Positions 1 through 7,055 of a stretch of 9,824 bases of DNA are shown here, piece after piece; positions within the stretch are counted from its first letter, which is position 1; each line of letters opens with the position of its first letter. The DNA comes from Actinomycetes bacterium. GTDB taxonomy: Bacteria > Actinomycetota > Acidimicrobiia > Acidimicrobiales > Microtrichaceae. The notes beneath the pieces were generated by a model. The model had not been told where the DNA came from, did no database searches, and saw only the letters and a program-made list of their open reading frames with translations. The translations under genes and the position numbers were made by a program. Location of the stretch: the NCBI GenBank assembly GCA_023437745.1, contig JAEZFI010000076.1, forward strand, positions 1 to 9,824, read 5' to 3'.

Positions 1-179
1 GCGTCGGAATCCGACGCTGTGGACCCCGAGAACGGCTCGTCGAGGCTCGCGTCGAAGCGCTCGGCGCGGCGTCGCGCCAGTCGCAGGATCAGCCAGAACA
101 GCAGGATCGGGGCGGCCACCATGAGCATCTCGTCCCAACCGCCCTGGTGGGCGAGCACGATCGGGGGGCTCACGGGCAC
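1..179 (-). CDS. Small membrane protein, N-terminal part (runs off left edge)
   Basis: Reading leftward from a GTG start, the frame stays open to the window edge, giving about 59 residues and no stop. Residues about 20-35 form one hydrophobic segment (LMVAAPILLFWLILRLA), followed by an arginine-rich stretch (RRRAER), which suggests a single-pass protein with its C-terminus in the cytoplasm. A tail rich in Ser, Asp and Glu follows. No enzymatic motif is visible and I do not recognise the family; the HQGGWDE motif before the helix may be a useful handle. The start is uncertain: GTG at 179-177 or the in-frame GTG at 173-171. A purine run (GGAGGGGG on the minus strand, 202-195) lies 15 nt before the first, which is long for a ribosome binding site. 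The gene is divergent from the NifU-domain gene. Confidence 0.6.
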   Translation of the reverse strand, partial: MPVSPPIVLAHQGGWDEMLMVAAPILLFWLILRLARRRAERFDASLDEPFSGSTASDSD

Positions 180-213
180 CCGGGAAGCTTCGCGCCCCCT
201 CCGGTGTTGTAGC

Positions 214-219
214 TACCCT
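214..219 (+). promoter_or_regulatory. Candidate -10 element for the NifU-domain/meaB pair
   Basis: TACCCT fits the TAnnnT pattern of actinobacterial -10 hexamers and lies in the divergent region upstream of the first plus-strand gene. No convincing -35 is seen at 16-18 nt. Use of this site would leave a 5' leader of about 70 nt before the preferred GTG at 299. Weak assignment by pattern only. Confidence 0.3.
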
Positions 220-254
220 GGACACCGGCGCGCCCGCCTCCCCGACCGGGGACG

Positions 255-269
255 GTCCCACCGTGGGAC
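255..269 (+). other. Small leader hairpin
   Basis: GTCCCA (255-260) and TGGGAC (264-269) form a perfect 6-bp stem around a 3-nt loop in the presumed leader of the NifU-domain gene, about 30 nt before its start. It covers an alternative GTG start at 263. It could affect initiation, or be a chance feature of GC-rich DNA. Confidence 0.25.
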
Positions 270-283
270 GGCCGGCACGATTC

Positions 284-289
284 GAGGGA
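284..289 (+). promoter_or_regulatory. Ribosome binding site that decides the NifU-domain start
   Basis: GAGGGA ends 9 nt before the GTG at 299, a normal Shine-Dalgarno spacing. It favours 299 over the in-frame upstream GTG at 263, whose added 12 residues look unlike the family. Confidence 0.5.
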
Positions 290-298
290 TCGGACACA

Positions 299-562
299 GT
301 GCACACGCAAGTCGCAGAGGTCATCGAGATCATCCGGCCCGCCATCCAGGCGGACGGCGGCGACATCGAGCTGCTCGACGTGGACGAGGCCACCGGCGTG
401 GTCCAGGTCCAGCTGACCGGTGCGTGCGTGAGCTGCCCCGCCTCGACCGTGACCATGAAGGCCGGCATCGAACGGATCATGAAGGACCGGGTCCCCGGCG
501 TCACCGAGGTGATCCAACCGGGCGACGACCTGATCGAAGACGGCACGGCCGTCTCGCTCTGA
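299..562 (+). CDS. NifU C-terminal-domain (Nfu-type) Fe-S scaffold protein
   Basis: An 87-residue protein made up of one NifU C-terminal domain. The N-terminal helix with the family-typical stretch IIRPAIQADGGDIELLDV (residues 11-28) leads into the conserved loop GACVSCPAS (42-50), whose Cys43 and Cys46 form the CxxC pair. Two monomers of such domains use these cysteines to hold a [4Fe-4S] cluster for delivery to target apoproteins in the cytoplasm. Length matches stand-alone Nfu domain proteins. The start was set at GTG 299 because of the ribosome binding site at 284-289; an in-frame GTG at 263 would add 12 residues. The stop lies only 3 nt before meaB, so the two are almost certainly co-transcribed. 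Family assignment is firm; which apoproteins it serves cannot be told. Confidence 0.9.
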   Translation: MHTQVAEVIEIIRPAIQADGGDIELLDVDEATGVVQVQLTGACVSCPASTVTMKAGIERIMKDRVPGVTEVIQPGDDLIEDGTAVSL

Positions 563-565
563 TCG

Positions 566-1516
566 ATGTCGACCACCGCAGCGCAGGCGCGCGCGCTCCT
601 CGACGAGGCGCGTGACGGGCAGCGGGCGTCCCTCGCCCGGCTGGTGACGCTGACGGAGCGGGGCGGCGAGGACGCCCGGACCGTCGGCCGTGAGGCGCAC
701 GCAGCAGCAGGTCAGGGCTACACCGTCGGCCTGACCGGGGCGCCCGGCTCGGGGAAGTCCACGCTCACGAGCGCGCTCTGCGGCGCGGTCCGGCAGGCGG
801 GCGACCGCATCGGGGTGCTCGCCATCGATCCGTCGTCGCCCTTCTCGGGCGGCGCGATCCTGGGCGATCGGGTCCGCATGGGCGACCACACCCTCGACGA
901 CGGCGTGTTCATCCGGTCGATGGCCACCCGTGGTCACCTCGGCGGCCTCGCGCTGGCCACGCCCCAGGCGGTCCGGGTCCTGGACGCCGCGGGCCTGCCG
1001 TGGATCGTCATCGAGACGGTCGGCGTCGGTCAGGTCGAGATCGAGGTGGTCGGCACCGCCGACACGGTGGTCGTGGTCGTGAACCCCGGGTGGGGCGACG
1101 CGATCCAGGCGAACAAGGCGGGTCTCATGGAGATCGCCGACATCTTCGTCATCAACAAGTCGGACCGGCCGGGCGCGGGCGACACGGCACGGGACCTGGA
1201 GCAGATGCTGTCGCTCTCGACGCCGGCCGCCTGGCGCCCTCCAATCGTCCGGACCGTCGGGATCGACGGCACCGGCGCGCCGGAGCTCCTCGACGCGATC
1301 CGCGAGCACCGCGCCCACCTCGAGGCGACGGGAGAGCTCGAGGCCCGCCGGGCCGATCGGACCCGTTCGGAGCTGGTCCGGCTCGTGTCGGCCGAGCTGA
1401 GCCAGCGGGCTCGCTCGGCGGTCACGCACGACGCGTTCGACGCGCTGGTCGAGCGGGTGCAGTCCCGCGAGCTGGACCCGTGGACCGCCACCGACGAGCT
1501 CCTCGCCGCGACATGA
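566..1516 (+). CDS. meaB: MeaB/ArgK-type GTPase, chaperone of methylmalonyl-CoA mutase
   Basis: A 316-residue G3E-class P-loop GTPase of usual family length. Visible motifs in order: Walker A GAPGSGKST (58-66), the family signature DPSSPFSGGAILGDRVRM (88-105), IRSMATRGHLGGL (117-129), the Walker B/switch segment ETVGVGQ (150-156), NPGWGDAIQANKAG (173-186) and the guanine-specificity motif NKSD (197-200). The C-terminal helices (about 255-316) match the dimerisation arm of the family. Known role: MeaB binds adenosylcobalamin-dependent methylmalonyl-CoA mutase, gates cofactor loading and protects or rescues the enzyme, using GTP. The mutase subunits are not in this window. The ATG lies 3 nt after the upstream stop with no clear Shine-Dalgarno, suggesting translational coupling. 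Related mutases (isobutyryl-CoA, ethylmalonyl-CoA) are possible alternative clients. Confidence 0.93.
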   Translation: MSTTAAQARALLDEARDGQRASLARLVTLTERGGEDARTVGREAHAAAGQGYTVGLTGAPGSGKSTLTSALCGAVRQAGDRIGVLAIDPSSPFSGGAILGDRVRMGDHTLDDGVFIRSMATRGHLGGLALATPQAVRVLDAAGLPWIVIETVGVGQVEIEVVGTADTVVVVVNPGWGDAIQANKAGLMEIADIFVINKSDRPGAGDTARDLEQMLSLSTPAAWRPPIVRTVGIDGTGAPELLDAIREHRAHLEATGELEARRADRTRSELVRLVSAELSQRARSAVTHDAFDALVERVQSRELDPWTATDELLAAT

Positions 1517-1520
1517 GCCC

Positions 1521-1568
1521 TTCTGTCACGACCCGTGCGACGGAATCGTCGCACCGGGAGTGACAGAA
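1521..1568. terminator. Composite 20-bp hairpin between convergent genes, probable bidirectional terminator
   Basis: Arms TTCTGTCAC (1521-1529) and GTGACAGAA (1560-1568) pair perfectly. Inside them CCCG (1532-1535) pairs with CGGG (1555-1558), and TGCGACG (1536-1542) with CGTCGCA (1547-1553), around a GAAT loop. Only small bulges interrupt (GA, A, C). It starts 4 nt after the meaB stop and ends 31 nt before the stop of the convergent protease gene, where a terminator serving both strands is expected. There is no T-tract, as is common for terminators in GC-rich actinobacteria. A dispersed palindromic repeat unit is the alternative. Confidence 0.6.
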
Positions 1569-1599
1569 CCGCGGGTGGCGGCGGTGAGGCGTCGCGCCG

Positions 1600-4500
1600 T
1601 CACAGGCCGCTGACCGCCACCGGCGACGACCGGTTCTCGAACAGCCCGTTGCCGAGCTGACCCGAGAGGCCGCGACCCCAGCACACGACGTGCTGATCGG
1701 TGCGGACGGCGCAGGTGTGCTGCGCCCCGGCCTCGATCCCGCTGCCGACGAGCCCGGGCACCACGACCGGCGTCAGCGAGGTGTCGGTCGACCCGTTCCC
1801 GAGCTGGCCGCTCGCTCCCAGACCCCAGCAGAGCAGCGACCCGTCGGTCCCCTTGATGGCACAGGTGTGCGAGTTGCCGCCGGTCACCGCCAGCACCCCC
1901 GTCAGGTTCGCGACGGGCACGGCCGTGGTCTGGACGGCGACGGCCGGTGTGTTGCCCAGCTGGCCGTCGAACCCGTTCCCCCAGCACCGCACCGTCCCGT
2001 CGACCACGACCGCGCAGGCGTGGAACTCGCCCCTCGCGATGTCGGTGACCTGTCCGGCGTTGGTGACGGGCGTCGGCAGGCTCCGGTTCGTCTGCGTGCC
2101 GTCACCGACCTGGCCGAAGCCGTTGTCGCCCCAGCAGGACGCGGCGCCCGTGGTCGTCCGGGCGCACGTCGAGAACCCGCCGGCGGAGATCTCCGCGACG
2201 CTCGTCAGGCCGGACACCGCGATCGGCGTGGAACGGAACGGCGTCGTGGTGCCGTCGCCGATCTGCCCCTGGGCCCCGGCCCCCCAGCACACGGCCGTGC
2301 CGCCCGCCCGGACGGCGCACTGGTGGTAGTAGCCGGCGTCGCCGAGGGACACCGCGTCGGTGAGTCCGGTGACGGTGACCGGGACCTCGCTGTTGGTGAA
2401 GGTCCCGTTGCCGAGCTGTCCGAAGTCGTTGCGGCCCCAGCACGCCACCGTGCCGTCGTTCCGCAGCGCACACGAGTGGTTCAGCCCGGTGGTCACCTGC
2501 TTCACGTCGGACAGCCCGACGACGGCGACCGGCACGTTCGAGCTCCCGGCCGGGAACGGGCCGTTGCCGAGCGACCCGTAGTCGTCGGCACCCCAGCAGA
2601 CGACCGTCGAGTCGGCCCGCACGGCGCAGCTGTGGAAGCTCGACGCGGCGACCTGCACCGGCGTCGCCGGTGGCGCCACCTCGACCGAGCGGATCGTGGC
2701 GGGGACCGTCACCCCGGGCAGGAAGTCGAGGTTCGACTGCCGGAACTCGAGGGCATAGGCCTCGTCGGAGCGCAGGTCGCCCACGAGCCGTGCAAGGTTC
2801 GGGTTCCCGGGATCTCGCACCTCGGTGGCCACGACGTGGCCGTCGCCGTCGAGCAGGCGCGTCGTCACCTGCGGGAGGACGTCCACCTCGATCTGGTCCG
2901 CCGAGGCCGCCCGCGGCGTCGGGACGAGGCCGACGAGCTCCACCTGGTTCCGGATCCCGGCGATCACCGGGATGCTCGGATCGAACAGCTCCGCCCAGAA
3001 CGCGTCCATGTCGAACAGCCGTCCCTGCACCGTCCTGCTCGACGCCTTGAACGAGTAGTTGCCCCGGGCCCCGGGCACGAGCGGGGTCACCTGCGCCCAG
3101 AACTCTCCCGCCGGCAGATCGATCCGGGGGAGGTCGTGGCACCCGCTGTCGGTGCGCAGGGGCGGGCCGAACGGTCCGCTGGCGCTGTGCAGCTGGAGCT
3201 CGACGGGGATGTCGGTCGACGTGATGCCGAAGGAGAACTTGGTGCCTCCGACGTGCGGCTCGAAGAGGTCGCCGGGACTCGTGAAGTGGTACCAGTCCGC
3301 TGGGTCGAAGGCCGGCAGGGTCGCCTGCCGTTCGCCGCGACCGACGTTGATCGAGGTGGCCAGCTGCTGGACGTCGTTGTTCACCTCCCCGTTGGCCGTC
3401 TCGAAGGGGTCGCTCGAGACGATCTGGAGCTTGTCGCTGACCGCCAGCTCGTACGGCACCGCGGTCCCGCCCGGGTTCCCCGTCCTCACGGCGAACCTCC
3501 CGGCCGCGACGCGGTACTCGGCGGTGTTCGTGCCGGGTGTCGTCGTCGAGGCCTCGAGGACGATGTCGCCGCATTCGGAGTCGTCCGCCCGCACCAGACC
3601 CAGGTTGGGCCGACCGAGGTCGGTCGGGTAGCGCTGGGCGACGCGGTACCCGCTGACGGTCGAGGACTGCAGCACCAGGTGGTCGACGTCGCCGCCGGTC
3701 GACAGGTTGAGGTCCGGGTAGGTCCCGAGCCCCCTCACCGACGCGGTCGTGGCCACGTCGTCGGGCTCGAACACGTCGTTCGAGAGCCGGCCGTCCGCCG
3801 CAGCCCGCACGGCGCTCAGGGCGTCCAGGTGGCCGATCGTCGCGACCGAGGGGTCGTTCGAGTCGTGCCAGTTCGCGCCGACCAGCCGGGCGCGGATCTC
3901 CTGGGGCGAGAGCGCGTAGTTGACGGACCGCATCATCGCCACCACGCCGGCGACGTAGGGCGAGGCGGCGCTGGTGCCGCCGGCGATGGCGAAGCAGTCG
4001 ATCGGGTTGGTGCCCGAGGGGCCGCAGGACCCGCTCACGGTGCCGGCATCGGGCGTCGGGGCGACGGTGATGTCGGTCGGGGCGAAGAGGTCGACGCCGT
4101 TCCCGAAGTTGGAGTAGGTCGCGCGATCGGTGAGGTCGTCGGCGGTGTCCGTCGAGCTCTTCGCGTTGTCCGCGGCCGAGGACAGCGCGCCCACGCAGAT
4201 CACGTCGTCCTCGATGCAGGGGTGCACGAAGTTCGGCCCGAGCACGTCGACGTGGTCGTTCCCGGCCGCGGCCACCAGCACCACCCCGCCGGCGCGGGCC
4301 GGGCCGAAGTCGAAGTCCTCGGCGTAGTTCCGGCAGTCGTGGTCGCACGGCCCGCCGAAGCTCATGTTGATCACGTCGGCGCCCCAGGCGACCGCGGTGC
4401 GGATCGCCTTGTTGACGCCCGAGCGGTCGAGGTGGGACTTCAGGAGGATCGGGTCGGCCACCTGACCGCCCGACCCGGCGGCGCCGCTGCCGTCGCCGAG

Positions 4501-5421
4501 CACGCCCGTGGCCGAGCCGACGCTGTTGTTGCCGTGCCAGTCGCACACCGTGTCGCCGCCGCACCGTGCCGAGTTGGGACCTGCCGCCACCGGGTCGACG
4601 CCCACGAAGTCCCACTGGATCGGGCGACCGGGTCCGTAGTTCGTGCCGAGCGGAGTGGTGTTCGGGTTGCCGAGGTCGTCGAGGTAGAAGCCGCCGTCGA
4701 TCACCGCGACCTGGATCCGGGTGAGGTTCCGCATCGCAGCGATCCACTGCCAGGCGGAGGTCACCCTCGACCGTGCACCGGTCGTCGACGCCTCCGCGTA
4801 GGTGAAGGCGTTGGACGGGGCGGCAGCGAGCGTCGCCTCGGTCGTGCTCTGGAGGAACTGCGGGGTCGACATGTAGTCGGGTCGGACGTCGACGCCGTGG
4901 GCCTGCTCGCTCCTGGCGAGGGCCATGAGGCGAGCACCGGCATCGGACGAGTAGGTGGCGTCGTTGTCGAGTCCCAGCTGCTCGGCGTCGCGCTCGAACG
5001 CGTCGAGCGGGAAGGTCGACGTGTCGACGCGGACCGTGTAGCTCGTGGCGACCTGGTCCTGGGGGTCGATCGTGATGCCGGACCCGGCCGGCGGCGTCGG
5101 CACGGCGTCGTCACCGACGATCGAGCCGCCGTGGCGCTGGAGGAAGGCGTCGAGCTCCGCCTGGTTCCTCGGGTGCACCACCACCTGGTTCGCGACGAAC
5201 GTGGACGTCACCCCGGCCTCGTCCATCGACGCAGCGAACTCCATGGTCCCGCCGTGGCCGTCCGGGCGCGCGGTCTCGTCGGGTGCGATCGAGGGGTCGA
5301 CCCTCCAGGTGAAGTCGACCCCGGGCCCCGTCGGCGGCGGCTCCCACGGCACGCACGCCGCTCCCAGTGCCGCCACCGCCGCCAGCCCGACCACGGACCA
5401 CCGCATCCTCGTGGTGCCCAT
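1600..5421 (-). CDS. Secreted subtilisin-family (S8) protease with PPC-like domains and C-terminal RCC1 propeller
   Basis: A 1273-residue exported serine protease. Residues 1-23 are a signal peptide (RMRW, a hydrophobic run, then LGAAC); Cys23 could be lipidated, but the lipobox is imperfect (Gly at -3). Residues about 24-215 look like a linker and propeptide. The S8 domain spans about 218-545 with an intact catalytic set: Asp242 in AVIDGG, His296 in CDWHGNNS, oxyanion Asn388 in AAAGND, and Ser484 in GGTSAASP. Two beta-rich segments starting NDVFEPDD (about 548) and SDPFETANG (about 670) resemble pre-peptidase C-terminal (PPC) domains. Residues about 797-918 are unassigned. Residues 920-1273 form seven RCC1-type blades. 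Cysteines in the protease domain also cluster in near pairs (287/293, 359/363, 402/409, 466/476), fitting an extracellular disulfide-bonded protein. The ATG has a good ribosome binding site. It lies 67 nt after the PD40 membrane-protein gene, so co-transcription with that gene and the sigma factor is likely. Substrate unknown. Confidence 0.9.
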   Translation of the reverse strand: MGTTRMRWSVVGLAAVAALGAACVPWEPPPTGPGVDFTWRVDPSIAPDETARPDGHGGTMEFAASMDEAGVTSTFVANQVVVHPRNQAELDAFLQRHGGSIVGDDAVPTPPAGSGITIDPQDQVATSYTVRVDTSTFPLDAFERDAEQLGLDNDATYSSDAGARLMALARSEQAHGVDVRPDYMSTPQFLQSTTEATLAAAPSNAFTYAEASTTGARSRVTSAWQWIAAMRNLTRIQVAVIDGGFYLDDLGNPNTTPLGTNYGPGRPIQWDFVGVDPVAAGPNSARCGGDTVCDWHGNNSVGSATGVLGDGSGAAGSGGQVADPILLKSHLDRSGVNKAIRTAVAWGADVINMSFGGPCDHDCRNYAEDFDFGPARAGGVVLVAAAGNDHVDVLGPNFVHPCIEDDVICVGALSSAADNAKSSTDTADDLTDRATYSNFGNGVDLFAPTDITVAPTPDAGTVSGSCGPSGTNPIDCFAIAGGTSAASPYVAGVVAMMRSVNYALSPQEIRARLVGANWHDSNDPSVATIGHLDALSAVRAAADGRLSNDVFEPDDVATTASVRGLGTYPDLNLSTGGDVDHLVLQSSTVSGYRVAQRYPTDLGRPNLGLVRADDSECGDIVLEASTTTPGTNTAEYRVAAGRFAVRTGNPGGTAVPYELAVSDKLQIVSSDPFETANGEVNNDVQQLATSINVGRGERQATLPAFDPADWYHFTSPGDLFEPHVGGTKFSFGITSTDIPVELQLHSASGPFGPPLRTDSGCHDLPRIDLPAGEFWAQVTPLVPGARGNYSFKASSRTVQGRLFDMDAFWAELFDPSIPVIAGIRNQVELVGLVPTPRAASADQIEVDVLPQVTTRLLDGDGHVVATEVRDPGNPNLARLVGDLRSDEAYALEFRQSNLDFLPGVTVPATIRSVEVAPPATPVQVAASSFHSCAVRADSTVVCWGADDYGSLGNGPFPAGSSNVPVAVVGLSDVKQVTTGLNHSCALRNDGTVACWGRNDFGQLGNGTFTNSEVPVTVTGLTDAVSLGDAGYYHQCAVRAGGTAVCWGAGAQGQIGDGTTTPFRSTPIAVSGLTSVAEISAGGFSTCARTTTGAASCWGDNGFGQVGDGTQTNRSLPTPVTNAGQVTDIARGEFHACAVVVDGTVRCWGNGFDGQLGNTPAVAVQTTAVPVANLTGVLAVTGGNSHTCAIKGTDGSLLCWGLGASGQLGNGSTDTSLTPVVVPGLVGSGIEAGAQHTCAVRTDQHVVCWGRGLSGQLGNGLFENRSSPVAVSGL
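1603..2664 (-). repeat. Seven RCC1-type repeats within the protease gene
   Basis: Residues 920-1273 repeat about every 50-52 residues with the pattern H-x-C-A-(V/L)...C-W-G...G-Q-(L/I/V)-G-(N/D)-G...P-V-x-V-x-G-L. First/second cysteines are 932/942, 984/994, 1035/1045, 1086/1096, 1136/1146, 1187/1198 and 1237/1247, so a 10-11 residue spacing holds in all seven blades. The seven units match the blade number of the RCC1 fold, and the repeat runs to the final residue. In secreted proteins such propellers usually bind ligands or partners; eukaryotic Ran-exchange function is not implied. Confidence 0.88.
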
Positions 5422-5426
5422 CCCGG

Positions 5427-5432
5427 CCCTCC
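5427..5432 (-). promoter_or_regulatory. Ribosome binding site of the S8 protease gene
   Basis: GGAGGG on the minus strand ends 5 nt before the ATG at 5421-5419. It supports this start and independent translation despite the short distance from the upstream gene. No clear promoter hexamer is seen in the 67-nt gap. Confidence 0.6.
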
Positions 5433-5488
5433 GATCCCGCCGCTCCTGCCAGTACCAACACCTGAGGGGCTCGCTTGGATGACAGGCG

Positions 5489-6637
5489 TCAGCGGGGTGC
5501 GAAGCTGGCGTTCACGTCGCTGTCGCCCGGCGGGGGCGAGGTGAGGGTGCGGCGAACGGGTCGTGCCGGTTCGGCCAGCACGATCGAGGAGGGCGCGACG
5601 CCGCCGACCGGGACGCGTCCGGCGGGTCCCTCCTCCACCCGGTACGGGCCGTCGGGGTCCGACGAGTAGGCCAGGACCCGTCCTCCTGCCGTCCACGCGG
5701 CGTCGGCGGCGGACGAACCGGGCTCCGAGGGGGCCACGACCCGCCGGGCGCCCCCGTCGACGGGCACCGAGACGAGCGCCGGTCCGTCGGCGAAGGTGAC
5801 GGACCGGCTGTCCGGCGTCCAGGACAGGCGTGACGGTCGGTCCGACGTGGTGAGGCGGTGGGCGCCCGAGCCGTCGGGCCGCACGATCCAGATCTCCTGC
5901 CCGAGCCGCTGGTAGGCGATCCAGCGTCCGTCGGGCGACCACGCCGGGAAGACGTCGCCGGGACCGTCGGTGATGACGTGGGCGTCGGTCCCGTCGGGAC
6001 GGATCGTGACGATGCGGGCCGACCCCTGCTCCTCGTCGACCAGGGCGAGGTGCTCGCTGTCGGGCGACCACGTGGGCTGGTGGCGCCCGTTGCCCTCGTC
6101 GACCTTGCCGGTCGTCGTGACGCGCCGGACGTCGGAGCCGTCGGGCCGCATGACGTAGACGTCCATGATCGTCTTCAGCCCGAGCAGGGGGTTGTCCCGC
6201 TGGCTGTCGAACGCGATCCACTGCCCGTCCGGTGACCAGGCAGGCGCCCCCTCCCGCCACGCCGGATCGGGCGTGAGCGACCGGAGCCCCGTGCCGTCGG
6301 CGCCGACGACGAAGATGCCCGAGCCGCCCGCGCCCCCGTCGTGGACGCGGGCGAAGGCCAGGGGCGGAAGGTCCTCGAGCGGGGGACGAGCGGCCGCCGG
6401 GCCGGTGTCCGCGCTCAGCGTGACGGTGTCGTCGCCCCGCCCGAGCTGGAGGCCCGCCGCCAGTGCGACGACCGCGACCGCTGCGACGACCTGGACGATC
6501 CGGGCCGCCCGCTGCCGGCGCCGCAGGCGGCGCCCGCGGCGCACGACGTCGGCTTCGAGCTGCGCCCAGGACCGTCGCAGCCGGTGCCCGTCGACGTCCG
6601 CCGGCTCGTCCACCGGCTCACCCACCGGCTCACCCAC
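5489..6637 (-). CDS. Single-pass membrane protein with extracytoplasmic TolB/PD40 beta-propeller; candidate sensor or anti-sigma partner
   Basis: 382 residues. Residues 1-46 are cytoplasmic and very basic near the membrane (RRGRRLRRRQRAAR), one transmembrane helix follows at about 47-64 (IVQVVAAVAVVALAAGL), and the rest is outside. The outer part has PD40/WD40-like repeats with the W-(S/T)-P-D signature: APAWSPDGQWIAF (132-143), PTWSPDSEHLAL (188-199), PAWSPDGRWIAY (231-242) and LSWTPDSRSVTF (271-282), with a degenerate AAWTAGGRVLAY (313-324). Between them are RPDG turns. This is a TolB-like propeller of five to six blades. The GTG start overlaps the sigma gene's stop by 8 nt (GTGGGTGA), a layout typical of sigma/anti-sigma pairs and of translational coupling; no Shine-Dalgarno is seen. 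There is no zinc-binding HxxxCxxC anti-sigma motif, so anti-sigma function is inferred from position and topology only. Confidence 0.82.
   Translation of the reverse strand: MGEPVGEPVDEPADVDGHRLRRSWAQLEADVVRRGRRLRRRQRAARIVQVVAAVAVVALAAGLQLGRGDDTVTLSADTGPAAARPPLEDLPPLAFARVHDGGAGGSGIFVVGADGTGLRSLTPDPAWREGAPAWSPDGQWIAFDSQRDNPLLGLKTIMDVYVMRPDGSDVRRVTTTGKVDEGNGRHQPTWSPDSEHLALVDEEQGSARIVTIRPDGTDAHVITDGPGDVFPAWSPDGRWIAYQRLGQEIWIVRPDGSGAHRLTTSDRPSRLSWTPDSRSVTFADGPALVSVPVDGGARRVVAPSEPGSSAADAAWTAGGRVLAYSSDPDGPYRVEEGPAGRVPVGGVAPSSIVLAEPARPVRRTLTSPPPGDSDVNASFAPR
6602..6637 (-). repeat. 12-nt tandem repeat at the start of the PD40 membrane-protein gene
   Basis: On the minus strand GTGGGTGAGCCG occurs twice, followed by the variant GTGGACGAGCCG, encoding VGEP-VGEP-VDEP. 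Each unit begins with an in-frame GTG, so three alternative starts (6637, 6625, 6613) exist. Unit gain or loss would keep the frame but change the overlap with the sigma gene, whose stop (6632-6630) lies inside the first unit. Confidence 0.7.
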
Positions 6638-7055
6638 CGGTGGGGACCCGCTGGTTCGGTTCCAGGTGGGTCGCCATCGCCTCGCGCCCGCGTCGCAGGT
6701 GGGTCTTGACCGTGCCCAGGCCGACGCCCAGGCGGCCGGCGATCTCCGGCTCGGAGTACCCGGCGAGGTGACGCAGCACGAGCACCTCCCGCTGCCGCTC
6801 GGAGACGTGGTCGAGCGCGTCCACCAGCAGGAGGTGGTCGACGGCCGCGTCCTCCTCGGACCGCACGGGCTGGCGCCCGAGGGGTGGCGGCCGGCGGCGG
6901 GCCACGTTCAGGGCGAGGTTGGACGTGACCCGGACCACCCACGCGTCCCGGTACGGCTCGCGTCCGATCCGGTCCCAGTGCGCGAAGGCGCGGCTCATCG
7001 CCTCCGCTGCGACGTCCTCCGCCCGGTCGTGGTCGGCGAGGATGCGACGAGCCAC
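6630..7055 (-). CDS. ECF-type RNA polymerase sigma factor (SigE-like), canonical-start form
   Basis: 141 residues from the only ATG/GTG/TTG available. Region 2 is seen in RAEDVAAEAMSRAFAHW (11-27) and WVVRVTSNLALNVARRR (39-55). Region 4 follows with SERQREVLVLRHLAGYSEPEIAGRLGVGLGTVKTHLRRGREAM (85-127), a helix-turn-helix that reads the -35 element. Such factors direct core RNA polymerase to a small regulon, often including their own operon. ECF factors are usually 160-190 residues, so this form lacks the first helix of region 2. The upstream in-frame DNA encodes exactly that helix (see 7056-7142), so the true protein probably starts earlier. The start is set at GTG 7055 because no canonical codon lies upstream nearby; it has no good ribosome binding site. 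Its end overlaps the PD40 membrane-protein gene by 8 nt, and the secreted protease lies beyond. Confidence 0.85.
   Translation of the reverse strand: MARRILADHDRAEDVAAEAMSRAFAHWDRIGREPYRDAWVVRVTSNLALNVARRRPPPLGRQPVRSEEDAAVDHLLLVDALDHVSERQREVLVLRHLAGYSEPEIAGRLGVGLGTVKTHLRRGREAMATHLEPNQRVPTGG

Noticed and set aside
170..1429. A minus-strand open frame of 419 codons across the NifU-domain and meaB genes
   Set aside because: Antisense to two firmly identified genes, low-complexity composition, no motifs.
2102..4747. A minus-strand open frame of 881 codons in a second frame of the protease gene
   Set aside because: Its translation is mostly Arg, Pro and Gly with no recognisable domain; it is an out-of-frame shadow of the protease.
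5419..5421. The protease as a definite lipoprotein
   Set aside because: The cysteine at residue 23 follows Gly-Ala-Ala instead of a canonical Leu-x-(Gly/Ala) lipobox, so plain secretion with signal peptidase I remains equally possible.
5422..5488. Possible internal promoter for the protease gene
   Set aside because: No TAnnnT hexamer with a usable -35 is present on the minus strand; read-through from the upstream gene is simpler.
1690..5544. A plus-strand open frame of 1284 codons opposite the protease gene
   Set aside because: It mirrors the protease codons, is rich in Arg, Gly, Val, Ala and His with no domain or motif, and arises from high GC at third codon positions. The minus-strand frame has a signal peptide, a catalytic triad and repeats.
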